Shown piece by piece: positions 21,654-29,658 of a DNA stretch of 64,000 nt. The DNA comes from CAMDHY01 sp046156265 (GTDB lineage: Bacteria > Pseudomonadota > Alphaproteobacteria > Rhizobiales > Segnochrobactraceae), in contig NZ_JAWDIR010000022.1 of assembly GCF_046156265.1 (NCBI RefSeq), positions 186,001 to 250,000 on the forward strand, given 5' to 3'. The notes under the pieces are model-generated. The model searched no databases and had not been told where the DNA came from. It worked only from the letters and a program-made list of their open reading frames with translations. Position numbers and translations under genes: made by a program. Position 1 is the first letter of the stretch; each line of letters starts with the position of its first letter.

Positions 21654-22271
21654 TCAGCGCGAGTAGAACTCGACGACCAGGTTCGGCTCCATGTGCACCG
21701 GATAGGGCACGTCGGCGAGCGTCGGCACGCGCACGAACTTCGCCGTCATCTTGTGGTGGTCGGCGTCGATGTAGTCCGGCACGTCGCGCTCGGGCGACTG
21801 CACGGCCTCGAGCACCAGCACCATCTGCCGCGAGCGCTCCTGCACCTCGATGACGTCGCCCTGGCGACAGCGATAGCTGCCGATGTTGACGCGCTTGCCG
21901 TTGACCTTGACGTGGCCGTGGCTGACGAACTGGCGCGCCGCGAACACGGTCGGCACGAACTTCGCCCGGTAGACGAGGGCGTCGAGGCGGCTCTCCAGCA
22001 GGCCGATCAGCCGCTCGGAGGTGTCGCCCTTCTGGCGCGAGGCTTCCGCATAGACGCGGCGGAACTGCTTCTCGGAAATGTTGCCGTAGTAGCCCTTCAG
22101 CTTCTGCTTGGCGCGCAGCTGCACGCCGAAGTCGGAGAGCTTGCCCTTGCGGCGCTGGCCGTGCTGGCCGGGGCCGTACTCGCGGCGATTGACGGGGCTC
22201 TTCGGACGGCCCCAGATGTTTTCGCCGAGGCGGCGATCGATCTTGTGCTTGGCGCTATGGCGCTTCGACAT
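21654..22271 (-). CDS. rpsD: 30S ribosomal protein S4
   Basis: S4 nucleates assembly of the 30S body by binding the 5' domain of 16S rRNA, and helps keep decoding accurate. The 205-residue length is the usual alphaproteobacterial one. The product has the start MSKRHSAKHKIDRRLGENIW, the basic YGPGQHGQRR segment, the S4 RNA-binding domain (ESRLDALVYRAKF, ARQFVSHGHVKVNGKRVNIGSYR) and the end EPNLVVEFYSR. The open frame upstream to 22445 has no family match. As is typical in this group it stands alone, not in the alpha operon. It is followed by its own terminator. Confidence 0.97.
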   Translation of the reverse strand: MSKRHSAKHKIDRRLGENIWGRPKSPVNRREYGPGQHGQRRKGKLSDFGVQLRAKQKLKGYYGNISEKQFRRVYAEASRQKGDTSERLIGLLESRLDALVYRAKFVPTVFAARQFVSHGHVKVNGKRVNIGSYRCRQGDVIEVQERSRQMVLVLEAVQSPERDVPDYIDADHHKMTAKFVRVPTLADVPYPVHMEPNLVVEFYSR

Positions 22272-22505
22272 TCGCGGTTTCCTTCGCAACATAAGAGACG
22301 CCGGCGGCCCGGAGGCCGCGCGGCGCGTCGGAAACGCGCCCTCCTCTGTCCCTGCGGGCACGGCGCGGCGGGCGGAGGATGACCTCCGCTCGGGCGCACG
22401 GGTCTCGGTCGGGACCGACAGGAACAGGCGGCTCAGCGCGGCCACCGTTCCACGGGTGCGGGCGCGCGGACGGCGGAACCGGCCACGCGACCGCCGGGTG
22501 CTAGC

Positions 22506-23339
22506 TCAATCGGCGGCGCAAAGCAAGCCGTGGCGGGCGAGTGCGGCCACCAGCGCCGGCTCCGGAGGCCGTCCGGAGGTGAATTCCGCCCGCCCCGGCA
22601 GGGCCGGTGCCACGGGAGCCTCGTCGCCCTCGTCGTCGTAGCGCTCGAAGGCCTCCTCGCCATAGAGCACGGTGTGGACGCGCCGGGCGATCGCGGCGGC
22701 CGGGTCTATCCAGGCCACCCGCCACGGCGCCAGCCGCTCGAACAGGTCGGTGAGGAAGGGATAGTGCGTGCAGGCGAGCACGACGACGTCGGTGCGCTGG
22801 CCGTCGCGGCGCACGAAGCACGGCGCGATCTCGCGCTCCACCGCCGAATTGTCGATCGGCTGGCCGCGCAGCCGCGCCTCGGCGAGGCCGGCGAGCCGGC
22901 TCGAGCCGACGAGCGTCACCTCGGCGCCGCGGGCGTGCGCCTCGATGAGGGCGCGGGTATAGTCGCGCGCCACGGTGCCGGGCGTCGCGAGCACGCTGAC
23001 GAGGCCGGAGGTGGTGCGCTCCGCCGCCGGCTTGATCGCCGGCACGGTGCCGATCACCGGAACCGGCAGCGCCGCGCGCAGGCCCGGCAGCACCAGCGTC
23101 GAGGCGGTGTTGCAGGCGATCACCACGGCATCGGGGGAATGGAAGGCGACGAGGCGCGTCATCAGGCCGGTGACGCGCTCGACCAGCGCCGTTTCGGTCA
23201 GCGCCCCATAGGGAAAGCCGGCATCGTCGGCGACGTAGACCAGGCCGGCCGCCGGCAGCGCGCGGCGGACCTCGCGCAGCACCGACAATCCGCCGACACC
23301 GGAATCGAAGATCAGGACCTTTGGCGGCCGCCCGCTCAT
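22506..23339 (-). CDS. murI: Glutamate racemase
   Basis: MurI makes D-glutamate for peptidoglycan. The cofactor-independent racemase uses two cysteines, both present in their motifs: VIACNTAS and LACTHYPFL. The N-terminal IFDSGVGGLSV carries the catalytic Asp-Ser pair, and DDAGFPYG is the substrate loop. I place the start at the ATG of MSGRPPK (277 residues), where family homology begins. An ATG 15 codons upstream at 23384 is also in frame. Neither has a clear Shine-Dalgarno sequence. It is followed on the same strand by rpsD after about 230 bp. Confidence 0.94.
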   Translation of the reverse strand: MSGRPPKVLIFDSGVGGLSVLREVRRALPAAGLVYVADDAGFPYGALTETALVERVTGLMTRLVAFHSPDAVVIACNTASTLVLPGLRAALPVPVIGTVPAIKPAAERTTSGLVSVLATPGTVARDYTRALIEAHARGAEVTLVGSSRLAGLAEARLRGQPIDNSAVEREIAPCFVRRDGQRTDVVVLACTHYPFLTDLFERLAPWRVAWIDPAAAIARRVHTVLYGEEAFERYDDEGDEAPVAPALPGRAEFTSGRPPEPALVAALARHGLLCAAD

Positions 23340-23499
23340 CACCCGCGTCGCATACGCCGTCCCGGCGAACAGATCGATGCCCATGACACGCCGACACCCG
23401 ACCAGAGAACAATCTCGGATTGGAACGCCGGGCCAGTGAAGGAAGCGTTAAGGGCGGAGTTGGGGCGGCGGGCGGGCGGGAGGTCGATTGCGGCACCCC

Positions 23500-23547
23500 C
23501 TTCTCCCGTCGTCAGGCGGGAGAAGGTGCCCGAAGGGCGGATGAGGG
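23500..23547 (+). repeat. Intergenic repeat family R1, copy 1
   Basis: This 48-bp element contains an inverted repeat (CTTCTCCCG ... CGGGAGAAG) followed by GTGCCCGAAGGGCGGATGAGGG. An almost identical copy lies at 24096 and an inverted relative at 24019. It is non-coding and lies upstream of murI. Confidence 0.85.
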
Positions 23548-23725
23548 CTCCAGAGTGCCAACGTAAGCATGACCCCGCGGCCTGCGCCGCTCGCGCGGCG
23601 CTCCTTCTTCTGGCGCTGCGCGCTACCCTCTCCCTGCCTTCGGCCGGGAGGAGGTGGGAAGAGTGCGGCCTCGCCTCCCCTCGTTCAGATCCCTGTCGGC
23701 GCGCACCGGCAAGGTTGTCGCGCGC

Positions 23726-23900
23726 CACCCTCCCCTTGCGGGAGGGTCGGGCCGCGGAGCGGTCCGGGGAGGGCCGCCGGCGGCGTCAGCCGTCGGCGGG
23801 CGACGGTTCGGCAGTCTCCGGCGCCGTACGGCCGCGCTCGCGCGCGGCGGTCCCCTCCGGCCGGCTGCGCCGGCCACCTCCCCCACGCGGGGGGAGGGGT
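23726..23900 (+). repeat. Intergenic mosaic repeat family R2, copy 1 (about 175 bp)
   Basis: The element begins CACCCTCCCC and ends in a CCTCCCCC...GGGGGAGG palindrome. Between these are GC-rich inverted repeats, GCCGGCTGCGCCGGC among them. A second copy at 24980-25153 matches along almost its whole length. It looks like the palindromic mosaic elements (RIME/BIME-like) of rhizobia. Confidence 0.85.
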
Positions 23901-24018
23901 GCATCAGCACGAGTGTTCCGTGCCCGCCCCACCTGCCGCTTCGGCACTCGCAGCTTTCGACGCTCCCGTTTGCGGCTTTTGGGATTGCGCCCGGGGCTTC
24001 GGCGCGCTTCGCCCGCCG

Positions 24019-24067
24019 CCCTCATCCGCCCCTTCGGGGCACCTTCTCCCAGCAGGCTGGGAGAAGG
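24019..24067 (-). repeat. Intergenic repeat family R1, inverted diverged copy
   Basis: CCCTCATCCGCCC-TTCGGGGCACCTTCTCCC with a CTTCTCCCAGCAGGCTGGGAGAAG palindrome is the reverse complement of the R1 layout, with a different loop. It lies 28 bp from R1 copy 2, in opposite orientation. Confidence 0.8.
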
Positions 24068-24095
24068 GAAGCCTCACTGCCGCTGCCACGTGTCT

Positions 24096-24143
24096 CTTCT
24101 CCCGCCGTCAGGCGGGAGAAGGTGCCCGAAGGGCGGATGAGGG
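24096..24143 (+). repeat. Intergenic repeat family R1, copy 2
   Basis: It matches copy 1 at 23500 over 48 bp with one or two differences (CCCGCCGTC against CCCGTCGTC). It forms the same hairpin and downstream GGGCGGATGAGGG block. Confidence 0.85.
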
Positions 24144-24268
24144 CCGCTCCGCAGGAGCGGAAGCGACGCCGGCGACGCCCCCCTGCGCACCCGAAGACGT
24201 GGCGGGTTCATCAGTCGATGAACAAAATCGATCCGTAGGTGGACGATGGAGCGGACCAGCCGTGTCGA

Positions 24269-24763
24269 CTATCCGCGCCCGCACGCGTCCAGGAAGCGCT
24301 TGGTTGCCTTGGTCGAGCCAGAAGCGCCAATGGTCGCCGAGTGCTTCATGTCGAAGCTCGGCTCTTCTATCCCGACCAAGATCGAACGCTTCGCCAGTGC
24401 GATCTGCTTGATCATCTCAAGCACCACATCTGCATCGTCAGATGTAATCTGGAAGTAATCCGAATTTCTCTCTTCTGCCTTGGCTTTGGCTTCCATCACA
24501 GATCCGCTGTCAACCTTGATGAGTAAACGAAACTCACCGAGCGCCATTCCAGCATTCCATTCGCCTTTTTCTGAGTAAGCGATCGAAAGTTCCCCGCTCG
24601 AATCGCAATCCGCTACGACGAAGGAATTTGGGCTGATGATGCCCAGCAACATCGCCTTCTTACCGCCTGAGAATATGTCGTCTTCGATCTTCGTGTCCCA
24701 CTGGGCGTGAGCAGCCCCGGCGGCGATCATTGCTCCAGCAAAGACGATAGTCCGGACCCGCAT
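24269..24763 (-). CDS. Secreted hypothetical protein, AT-richer than its surroundings
   Basis: The 164-residue product has a clean signal peptide, MRVRTIVFAGAMIAAGAAHA, cleaved before QWDTK. The mature part is acidic, with DCDSSGELSIAYSEKGEW near its centre and a C-terminal F-D-A-C motif (KRFLDACGRG). The general plan (W near the start, single mid and C-terminal cysteines, HSATIGASGST before the last Cys) recalls small periplasmic proteins such as the TagO or invasion-associated types, but the match is too weak to name. Its base composition is visibly lower in GC than its neighbours, and mosaic repeats lie on both sides. Both facts suggest acquired DNA. The ATG at 24763 is chosen because the signal peptide begins there. 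Confidence 0.7.
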   Translation of the reverse strand: MRVRTIVFAGAMIAAGAAHAQWDTKIEDDIFSGGKKAMLLGIISPNSFVVADCDSSGELSIAYSEKGEWNAGMALGEFRLLIKVDSGSVMEAKAKAEERNSDYFQITSDDADVVLEMIKQIALAKRSILVGIEEPSFDMKHSATIGASGSTKATKRFLDACGRG

Positions 24764-24870
24764 GGTTTTGGCCTCCCCCTGCCTGCCTGCGTGGCCTGGC
24801 GAGGCTACCATCCGAAGTGGTGCTGGCAAGGGGCACAATCAGAATCCGCCCCGCGCCGCTCGCGCGGCGC

Positions 24871-24912
24871 GCCCTCATCCGGCGCTGCGCGCCACCTTCG
24901 GCCGGGAGAAGG
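24871..24912 (-). repeat. R1-related repeat fragment
   Basis: GCCCTCATCCGGCGCTGCGCGCCACCTTCGGCCGGGAGAAGG shares the CCCTCATCC and GGGAGAAGG ends of family R1, with a different middle. Just before it, CGCCGCTCGCGCGGCGC also occurs near 23585, so the same mosaic modules flank the 24269-24763 gene on both sides. Confidence 0.65.
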
Positions 24913-24979
24913 AAGAGCGAGGCATCGCCTTCCCCCTCGACGACCGCCAGCGTCGAGCACCAGCGAGGGTATCGCGCAC

Positions 24980-25153
24980 CACCCTCCCCCTGTGGGAGGG
25001 TCGGGCCGCCGCAGGCGGACCGGGGAGGGCGCCGGCGGCGCAGCCGACGGCGGGCGACGGTTCGACAGTCTCTAGCGCCGTACCGCCGCGCTCATGCGCG
25101 GCGGCCCCCTCCGGCCGGCTGCGCCGGCCACCTCCCCCACGAGGGGGGAGAGG
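24980..25153 (+). repeat. Intergenic mosaic repeat family R2, copy 2
   Basis: This is the second long copy of the R2 element (see 23726), in the same orientation and with the same internal order of modules. With copy 1 it brackets the secreted gene at 24269-24763. Confidence 0.85.
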
Positions 25154-25265
25154 TCGCCCACAGAAATCTCAGCGCCTGCGTCGCCTGCAGAGACACAGGT
25201 GGGAAGGGACTTACTCATAGGAGAAGCATAGGGAGACCAGCGCCCTCCATCCCATCCGCCCTCCC

Positions 25266-25778
25266 CTATTCCGCCTCGCACCCCTCGACCGACCCCGGAA
25301 ACCGGCTCTCCCACCCGTACTCGAAGTGGGCGCTGAAGCGGGTGTAGTCCTCGCCGTCCGGGGTCAGGAGCAGACCGCGGAAGGCGTAAGGGGCCGCCAC
25401 GCGGCCATCTACCGGGCGCTCGAAATAGACCTCGATCATCGGCACGTCGTCGGCCGACAGCGGCGTCTTCAGGCGGATCTCGGCGCCGCCGCACCAGTCG
25501 GAGCCGCCGTCGAGCGGGTTGACGTCGTTCACCAGCCGGCAGGCGCCGCCGTACCAGTCGACCGAGGCGACCCGATCGCGGCCGAGCTCGGCGAGCCACG
25601 CCTCCATCGTCCGCTCTCGCCGGCACTGTTCCTCGTTCCAGTCGAAGTCGGCGAGCCTGGCCGATCTAGCCGCCTCGGCGAGAGCGGCGTCGGAAATACC
25701 CTCTGCCGCCCTCGCGGGCGCCACGACGAGGAAGGCGAGCGCCGCGACGGAGAGCACCACTATCGAGGGAAGGTGCAT
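25266..25778 (-). CDS. Secreted hypothetical protein
   Basis: The 170-residue product has a signal peptide (IVVLSVAALAFLVVAPARA) and a mature acidic domain with four cysteines (EEQCRRE, GGACRLV, DWCGG, EGCEAE). It is rich in Trp and Tyr (FDWNEEQC, VDWYGGACRL, YFERPVDGRV). I recognise no family. A periplasmic or secreted location is inferred from the signal. The ATG at 25778 lies 54 bp from the stop of the TrmJ-like gene on the same strand, so the two may be co-transcribed. A GTG four codons upstream is an alternative start. Confidence 0.7.
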   Translation of the reverse strand: MHLPSIVVLSVAALAFLVVAPARAAEGISDAALAEAARSARLADFDWNEEQCRRERTMEAWLAELGRDRVASVDWYGGACRLVNDVNPLDGGSDWCGGAEIRLKTPLSADDVPMIEVYFERPVDGRVAAPYAFRGLLLTPDGEDYTRFSAHFEYGWESRFPGSVEGCEAE

Positions 25779-25831
25779 CCCGTTCGGCACACGCGGAGAA
25801 CCGCTCGCCGATCCCGCGAGAACGCGGCTCC

Positions 25832-26782
25832 TCACCACTCCGGCTCCCCCTCCGGGCTCGGCCCGCGGGTCGCCTCGGCGGCCACATCGCCCGGCGCCGA
25901 CGGCGGCTTCGGGGCGCCGGGCGGGCGCGGCTTCGGCGGCGTCTGCGCCGGGCCGCGCACCGGCTTCGGGCGGATCGGCCGGTCCTCCAGCGCGGCGAAC
26001 ACGCCGCGCAGCGTCCGCACCTCCTGCTCGGTGAACGGCACCTTCTGCAGGATGCCGCGCAGGTTGCGCACCATCGAGGCGCGCTTGTCGGGCGAGCGGA
26101 AATAGCCGGTCGGATCGAGCGCCCGCTCGACGTGCTCGAACAGCGCGATCATCTCCGCCTTGGAGGCGGGCGGCGAGGCCTCCTCGGTGATGAACGGCAG
26201 GTCCCCCTCCACCACCGTGCGCCGCCAAGCGTAGCCGACGATCAGCACCGCCTGGGCGAGGTTGAGCGAGGCGAAGGCGGGATCGACCGGCAGCGTCAGG
26301 ATCGCCTCGGAAAGCGCGATCTCGTCGTTGACGAGGCCGGTGCGCTCGCGGCCGAACAGGATCGCCGTGCGGACCCCGTTCACTGCCGACGCCACCGTGC
26401 GCGACGCCGCCTCGTCGGGCCCGATCACCGGCTTCACCATCTCGCGCGGGCGCGCCGTGGTGGCGTAGACGGCGCCGCAGTCGGCGATCGCCGCGCCGAG
26501 GCTGTCGTAGACGGTGATGGAGCCGATGACCGCATCCGACCCGGAGGCGGCGGCGAGCCCGCGCTCGTTCGGCCAGGGCTCGCGCGGGCTGACGAGGCGC
26601 AGGTCCTTCAGCCCGAAGTTCGCCATCGCCCGGATCGCCGTGCCGATGTTCTCGCCGAGCTGCGTCTCGACGAGCACCACGACAGGCGGCAGCGCCAGCG
26701 CGGCCGCATGCGCCGCGTCGCGATCGGGCGTCTCGGGCGGCGAGCCGCCGGGCCGTGCGGAATTCGGTCTGTAGCGCGTCAT
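25832..26782 (-). CDS. trmJ: SPOUT-class RNA 2'-O-methyltransferase, TrmJ-like
   Basis: The N-terminal 230 residues are a TrmH/SpoU-family SPOUT methyltransferase with its knot motifs: VVVLVETQLGENIGTAIRAMANFGL, ILFGRERTGL and the SAM-site LPVDPAFASLNLAQAVLIVGYAW. This layout is that of TrmJ, which methylates the ribose at position 32 of several tRNAs. The C-terminus is a Pro/Gly-rich tail (PRPPGAPKPPSAPGD), disordered and family-variable. The ATG at 26782 (316 residues) is preferred to a GTG eight codons earlier. The exact target nucleotide cannot be read from sequence. It is divergent from ilvD. Confidence 0.88.
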   Translation of the reverse strand: MTRYRPNSARPGGSPPETPDRDAAHAAALALPPVVVLVETQLGENIGTAIRAMANFGLKDLRLVSPREPWPNERGLAAASGSDAVIGSITVYDSLGAAIADCGAVYATTARPREMVKPVIGPDEAASRTVASAVNGVRTAILFGRERTGLVNDEIALSEAILTLPVDPAFASLNLAQAVLIVGYAWRRTVVEGDLPFITEEASPPASKAEMIALFEHVERALDPTGYFRSPDKRASMVRNLRGILQKVPFTEQEVRTLRGVFAALEDRPIRPKPVRGPAQTPPKPRPPGAPKPPSAPGDVAAEATRGPSPEGEPEW

Positions 26783-26901
26783 GGTTCCGGCGAAAATGTC
26801 TGGCACGGGAACGGCCCCCGTGCGTTCTCAGCCGTCTTCCTTTAAGAAGTCGGCTCCCGACGCAAGGGCAACGACCCGAACGACACCGAGGAAACCGAAA
26901 A

Positions 26902-28752
26902 ATGCCCGCCTACAGGTCCCGCACCACCACCCATGGACGCAACATGGCCGGCGCGCGCGGCCTGTGGCGCGCCACAGGCATGAAGGACGGCGACTTCGGC
27001 AAGCCGATCATCGCCGTGGTCAACTCGTTCACCCAGTTCGTGCCGGGCCACGTCCACCTGAAGGACCTCGGTCAGCTGGTCGCCCGCGAGATCGAGAAGG
27101 CCGGCGGCGTCGCCAAGGAATTCAACACCATCGCCGTCGACGACGGCATCGCGATGGGTCACGACGGCATGCTCTATTCGCTGCCGTCGCGCGAGATCAT
27201 CGCCGACAGCGTCGAGTACATGGTGAACGCCCACTGCGCCGACGCGATGGTGTGCATCTCCAACTGCGACAAGATCACCCCCGGCATGCTGATGGCGGCG
27301 CTGCGCCTCAACATCCCCGCCGTCTTCGTCTCCGGCGGCCCGATGGAGGCCGGCAAGATCGTCTTCCGCGGCAAGGAGAAGGCCCTCGACCTCGTCGACG
27401 CCATGGTCGCCGCCGCCGATTCCACCGTCACCGACGAGGAAGTGCAGGCGATCGAGCGCTCCGCCTGCCCGACCTGCGGCTCGTGCTCCGGCATGTTCAC
27501 GGCGAACTCGATGAACTGCCTCACCGAGGCGCTCGGCCTGGCGCTGCCCGGCAACGGCACGGTGGTCGCCACCCACGCCGACCGCAAGCGCCTGTTCGTC
27601 GAGGCCGGCCACCTGATCGTCGACCTCGCCCGCCGCCACTACGAGCAGGACGACTATTCCGTGCTGCCGCGCTCGATCGCGAGCTTTCCCGCCTTCGAGA
27701 ACGCCATCACCCTCGACATCGCCATGGGCGGCTCCACCAACACGGTGCTGCATCTGCTCGCCGCCGCCCACGAGGGCGAGGTGCCGTTCACGATGGCCGA
27801 CATCGACCGGCTGTCGCGGCGGGTGCCGGTGCTCTGCAAGGTCGCGCCGTCGGTGCCGGACGTCCACATCGAGGACGTCCACCGTGCCGGCGGCATCATG
27901 GGCATCTTGGGAGAGCTCGACCGCGCCGGCCTGATCAACGCCGACGTGCCGACCGTGCACGCCGAAACGATGGCGGACGCGCTCGCCCGCTGGGACCTGA
28001 AGCGCACCAGCAGCGAGACGGTCGAGACCTTCTTCCGCGCCTCGCCGGGCGGCATCCCGACCCAGGTGGCGTTCAGCCAGGACCGCCGCTACCGCGATCT
28101 CGACACCGATCGCGAGACCGGCGTCATCCGCAGCGCCGAGCACGCCTTCTCCAAGGACGGCGGCTTGGCAGTCCTCTACGGCAACCTCGCCGAGGACGGC
28201 TGCATCGTGAAGACGGCCGGCGTCGACGCCTCGATCCTGAAGTTCACCGGCCCGGCGTGCATCTTCGAGAGCCAGGACGCGGCGGTCGAAGGCATCCTCG
28301 GCGACCAGATCAAAGCCGGCGACGTCGTGCTGATCCGCTACGAGGGCCCGCGCGGCGGCCCGGGCATGCAGGAGATGCTCTATCCGACGAGCTACCTGAA
28401 GTCGAAGGGCCTCGGGAAGGCCTGCGCCCTCGTCACCGACGGCCGCTTCTCCGGCGGCACCTCGGGCCTCTCCATCGGCCACGTCTCGCCGGAGGCCGAG
28501 GAAGGCGGGCTGATCGGCCTCGTCGAGGAGGGCGACACCATCGAGATCGACATCCCGAACCGGATCATCCGGGTCGATGTGCCGGACGAGGTCTTCGCCG
28601 CCCGCCGCGCCGCGATGGAGGCGAAGGGCAAGGACGCCTGGAAGCCCGCCGCCCCCCGTCCCCGCAAGGTGACGACGGCGCTGCGCGCCTACGCGGCGTT
28701 CGCCACCAGCGCCGCCCGCGGCGCGGTGCGCGACGTCGACGCCCGCCGCTGA
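26902..28752 (+). CDS. ilvD: Dihydroxy-acid dehydratase
   Basis: IlvD dehydrates 2,3-dihydroxy-isovalerate and -methylvalerate to the 2-keto acids, the third step of valine/isoleucine synthesis. The 616-residue length equals the classical enzyme. The iron-sulfur cysteines are in CISNCDKITPGM and CPTCGSCSGMFTANSMNCL. PAYRSRTTTHGRNMAGARGL is the family start, and the ATG at 26902 has GAGGA about 10 bases upstream. The LAEDGCIVKTAGV and GGPGMQEMLYPTSYLKSKGLG motifs (the latter a family hallmark) are intact. It stands alone and is divergent from the trmJ-like gene. Confidence 0.97.
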   Translation: MPAYRSRTTTHGRNMAGARGLWRATGMKDGDFGKPIIAVVNSFTQFVPGHVHLKDLGQLVAREIEKAGGVAKEFNTIAVDDGIAMGHDGMLYSLPSREIIADSVEYMVNAHCADAMVCISNCDKITPGMLMAALRLNIPAVFVSGGPMEAGKIVFRGKEKALDLVDAMVAAADSTVTDEEVQAIERSACPTCGSCSGMFTANSMNCLTEALGLALPGNGTVVATHADRKRLFVEAGHLIVDLARRHYEQDDYSVLPRSIASFPAFENAITLDIAMGGSTNTVLHLLAAAHEGEVPFTMADIDRLSRRVPVLCKVAPSVPDVHIEDVHRAGGIMGILGELDRAGLINADVPTVHAETMADALARWDLKRTSSETVETFFRASPGGIPTQVAFSQDRRYRDLDTDRETGVIRSAEHAFSKDGGLAVLYGNLAEDGCIVKTAGVDASILKFTGPACIFESQDAAVEGILGDQIKAGDVVLIRYEGPRGGPGMQEMLYPTSYLKSKGLGKACALVTDGRFSGGTSGLSIGHVSPEAEEGGLIGLVEEGDTIEIDIPNRIIRVDVPDEVFAARRAAMEAKGKDAWKPAAPRPRKVTTALRAYAAFATSAARGAVRDVDARR

Positions 28753-28804
28753 GGGTCAGCCGGCGGCCTCGGCCGCCGGCAATGCGCGCGAGGGTGAAGC
28801 GCCG

Positions 28805-29656
28805 ATGACGTCGTCCCCCTTCGCGTCGCCCGAGGACGTCGCCGCGCGGCTCGCTAGCGTCGGCTATCTCGCTGACGAGGACCTCGCGACCGCGATCTTC
28901 CTCGCCTTCGCCCTTGGCCGTCCGCTGCTGCTGGAAGGCGCGCCGGGTGTCGGCAAGACGGAGGTCGCCCGCGCCCTCGCGGCGGCGCTCGGCCGGCAGC
29001 CGGTGCGGCTGCAGTGCTACGAGGGCCTCGATGCCGCCGCCGCCCTCTACGAGTGGAACCATGCCCGCCAGCTCGTCGCCGCCCGCGGCGGCGAGGGCGA
29101 GCTCTACTCCGACGAATTCCTCATCGAGAGGCCGTTGCTGAAGGCCGTGCGCGACCCCGGCGGGGTGGTGCTGCTGGTCGACGAGATCGACCGCGCCGAC
29201 GACGCCTTCGAGGCGCTGCTCTTGGAATTCCTCTCCGACTTCCAGATCTCGATCCCCGAGCGCGGCACGGTGGCGGCCGCCCATCCGGTGCCGGTGGTGC
29301 TCACCTCCAACCGCACCCGCGAGCTCCACGACGCGCTGCGCCGGCGCTGCCTCTACCACTTCATCGGCTACCCCGACGCCACCCGCGAGGCGGCGATCCT
29401 GCGGCTGCGCCATCCCGGTCTCGCCGAGGCGGCGGCGGAGCGGCTGGTCGCGGCGGTGGCGGCGGTGCGGACGCTGCCGATCGGCAAGCGGCCGGGCATC
29501 TCCGAGACGATCGACTGGGCGGCCGGCGCCGCGGCGCTCGCCGCCGGTGGTGTCGCCTGGCCGGAGGCGCTCCGGCGCTCCCTCGGCCTCCTCGTCAAGG
29601 ACGAGGAGGACCTCGAGACGCTTTCCCGCGCCGACATCCTGCGGGAGCTCGCCTGA
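28805..29656 (+). CDS. MoxR-family AAA+ ATPase, CoxD-like
   Basis: The 283-residue product is an AAA+ ATPase with Walker A GAPGVGKTE at about residues 40-48, Walker B VLLVDEIDRAD at about 117-127 and sensor/arginine-finger motifs (LTSNRTRELHDALRRRC). MoxR ATPases pair with VWA proteins to mature or activate target enzymes. The CoxD subgroup inserts metal into Mo-Cu CO dehydrogenase. No coxMSL structural genes are near, so the client is unknown. It is followed after 2 bp by the VWA partner, and then by an amidohydrolase whose start overlaps that gene. Confidence 0.88.
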   Translation: MTSSPFASPEDVAARLASVGYLADEDLATAIFLAFALGRPLLLEGAPGVGKTEVARALAAALGRQPVRLQCYEGLDAAAALYEWNHARQLVAARGGEGELYSDEFLIERPLLKAVRDPGGVVLLVDEIDRADDAFEALLLEFLSDFQISIPERGTVAAAHPVPVVLTSNRTRELHDALRRRCLYHFIGYPDATREAAILRLRHPGLAEAAAERLVAAVAAVRTLPIGKRPGISETIDWAAGAAALAAGGVAWPEALRRSLGLLVKDEEDLETLSRADILRELA

Positions 29657-29658
29657 CG

